From the NCBI GenBank assembly GCA_014360565.1, contig JACIXH010000034.1:1-33327 (forward strand): 33,327 nt of DNA, in the 5' to 3' direction. Positions 32,114-33,327 of the stretch are shown piece by piece. This DNA is from Nocardia sp. Lineage in GTDB: Bacteria > Actinomycetota > Actinomycetes > Mycobacteriales > Mycobacteriaceae. The position numbers and the translations under genes were made by a program. Numbering within the stretch: position 1 is the stretch's first letter; every line of letters begins with the position of its first letter. The notes beneath the pieces were generated by a model. The model made no database searches. It had not been told where the DNA came from and was given only the letters and a program-made list of their open reading frames with translations.

Positions 32114-33327
32114 TTATGAGACAGAGAGTTTCGGCGATCGGGGCATGCTCGCGGTGGCTGCGAGGGCGGCCACGGCGGCGATGGCGGCGAGGACGAAGTA
32201 GGTGCGGGCATAGCTGCCGGTCCATGTCATCAGCACTGTTCCGGCCCACGGGGCCAGCGCCATCACGATGACGACCGGCGCGGACATCAGTCCGTTGAGG
32301 CGGCCGTAGTGGGTTGCGCCCCAGCGGTCGGTGACGGCGGTGGCCTTGACCAGGGTCATGATGCCGCGGACCACACCGGCGCCGATCGAGATCGCGATGA
32401 GAGCGAATACTGTTGTCGCCCAGCCTGTCAAGGCGGTTGCGACGGCGGTCAAGGCGAAGGTTCCGACGATGCGGCCGCGAGCGGTGGTGCGGGTGATCAG
32501 GGGTATGTAGCCGATCCGTCCGAGGACCTGTCCGGCACCGCCCAAGCCGAGAGTCAGAGCGGCCAACGTTGGGGAGAATCCGCGTTCGATCAGGAGAGGT
32601 ACGAGGTTGAATACCCCGGCGAACGCGGCGAATGCGCCCAGGCTGGAGGCGAGCACGAGTATCAGGAAGGCGGGACTGCGCGACACCGCCGCGTGATCGT
32701 CGTCGGCGGGTGACGCGGCGACCGGCGGATCAGGCCACGGTCCGGTCAGTCCGAACAGGTGGGCCGGGATCGTGACAGCCGCGAGGATCACGGCGAGGGT
32801 GAGATAGGTTGCGCGCCAGTCGGTGTGCTGGACCAGCGTGGCGGTGAGTGGTGCGAATACCGTGCTGGCGAACCCGCCGGAGAGGGTGAGGATCATCAGC
32901 GCTTTGACGTGGTCGGTACCGAACCAGCGAGTGAGCGCCGCGAATGCCGGGGGATAGAGCACCGCGCCCATCGCGACACCGGCGGCCACCCATCCCGCGA
33001 AGAACACCGGCGGGTTCGGCGCGAGCGCGACCGCGATCAGTGCGGGCACCGCCAGCGCGGAGCCGGCCGTCATGACCGTCCGTGGGCCGACTCGGTCGAT
33101 GACACGACCGATCGGGATACCGGTGAGCGCGGCAGCGAGCTGGCTGAGCGAGAACGCGGCGGTGATCATCGGCAGCGACCACCCGCTGTCGGCCGAAATC
33201 GACACCGACAGAACAGGAAACGCGTAATACAGGATTCCCCAGCTGGTGATCTCCGTCAGACACAGCGTGATGAGTACCCGTCGGCGCAGACCCGGAGCGG
33301 GAGAACCCGGCGGCGCGCCAACCGGGG
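32114..33327 (-). CDS. MFS transporter, 5' end cut by the window edge
   Basis: Major facilitator superfamily efflux protein; about 404 codons are visible. The frame is open to the right edge and reads LRRRVLITLCLTEITSWGIL and YYAFPVLS, the usual first membrane helix, ahead of the GTG at 33205 where a shorter reading could start. Further motifs are GIPIGRVIDRVGPRTVM (loop 2-3 signature) and GLGGAGQVLGRIGYIPL. About twelve helices are present in total. It ends eleven bases before the flavin monooxygenase start, so the two form an operon. Arsenic-related export is likely from context; other substrates are possible. Confidence 0.82.
   Translation of the reverse strand, partial: PVGAPPGSPAPGLRRRVLITLCLTEITSWGILYYAFPVLSVSISADSGWSLPMITAAFSLSQLAAALTGIPIGRVIDRVGPRTVMTAGSALAVPALIAVALAPNPPVFFAGWVAAGVAMGAVLYPPAFAALTRWFGTDHVKALMILTLSGGFASTVFAPLTATLVQHTDWRATYLTLAVILAAVTIPAHLFGLTGPWPDPPVAASPADDDHAAVSRSPAFLILVLASSLGAFAAFAGVFNLVPLLIERGFSPTLAALTLGLGGAGQVLGRIGYIPLITRTTARGRIVGTFALTAVATALTGWATTVFALIAISIGAGVVRGIMTLVKATAVTDRWGATHYGRLNGLMSAPVVIVMALAPWAGTVLMTWTGSYARTYFVLAAIAAVAALAATASMPRSPKLSVS

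Noticed and set aside
1..33327. tRNA or rRNA genes, including a tRNA integration site
   Set aside because: I saw no cloverleaf-like segment with the GTTCGA loop and CCA-type end; the element junction is in lepA.

Overview
The window is high-GC actinobacterial DNA, most likely from Nocardia, Rhodococcus or a close relative in the Mycobacteriales. The first 10.3 kb keeps a chromosomal order I know from mycobacteria: comEC, holA, an LCP-family protein, rpsT, the ATP-grasp / alpha-E / transglutaminase trio, a PemK-like protein, then lepA read divergently. All assignments come from reading the translations and motifs; no database search was possible.

The conserved backbone stops abruptly inside lepA. 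A normal lepA start (GTG at 10497 with an AGGAG ribosome site) reads MASSFVDTTFTDPSRIRNFC and then IIA, but the expected HIDHGKST P-loop is replaced by unrelated sequence and a stop at 10590-10592. From about 10567 to at least 30.5 kb, and probably beyond the right edge, the DNA looks like an integrated mobilizable element. It carries an orphan nucleotidyltransferase, a double-HTH protein, an orphan cytosine methyltransferase, a biosynthetic operon, several small hypothetical genes, and a MobC / MobA-relaxase / accessory operon preceded by an oriT-like cluster of palindromes. The integrase and right junction are not in view.

The cargo of greatest interest is a tightly coupled minus-strand operon (22071 down to 15606): two radical SAM proteins, a creatininase-fold protein, an arylsulfotransferase-like propeller protein, a GT2 glycosyltransferase, a methyltransferase and a P-loop kinase. 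Divergent from it is a fusion of an XRE-type DNA-binding domain, an unrecognised central region and an apparently intact peptide deformylase domain. Radical SAM enzyme + creatininase homologue + GT2 + methyltransferase recalls mycofactocin maturation, but the gene set differs, the creatininase homologue lacks canonical ligands, and no precursor peptide is obvious. I regard this as a candidate undescribed peptide-derived or small-molecule pathway.

A second unexpected signal is a repeated 5' leader before four minus-strand genes of the element: a hairpin with variable stems but a near-constant 9-nt loop (RNA MCMGGACAC), then 15-17 nt later the box CCACTCGCA, then the ribosome site. Two copies also share an identical 20-bp upstream block. 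The stems differ while pairing is retained, which suggests a selected RNA structure.

The right end (30.6-33.3 kb) has a multiply frameshifted remnant of a low-molecular-weight phosphatase / arsenate-reductase-type gene facing a two-gene operon for an MFS transporter (cut by the window edge) and a flavin monooxygenase, which suggests a decayed arsenic-detoxification module.
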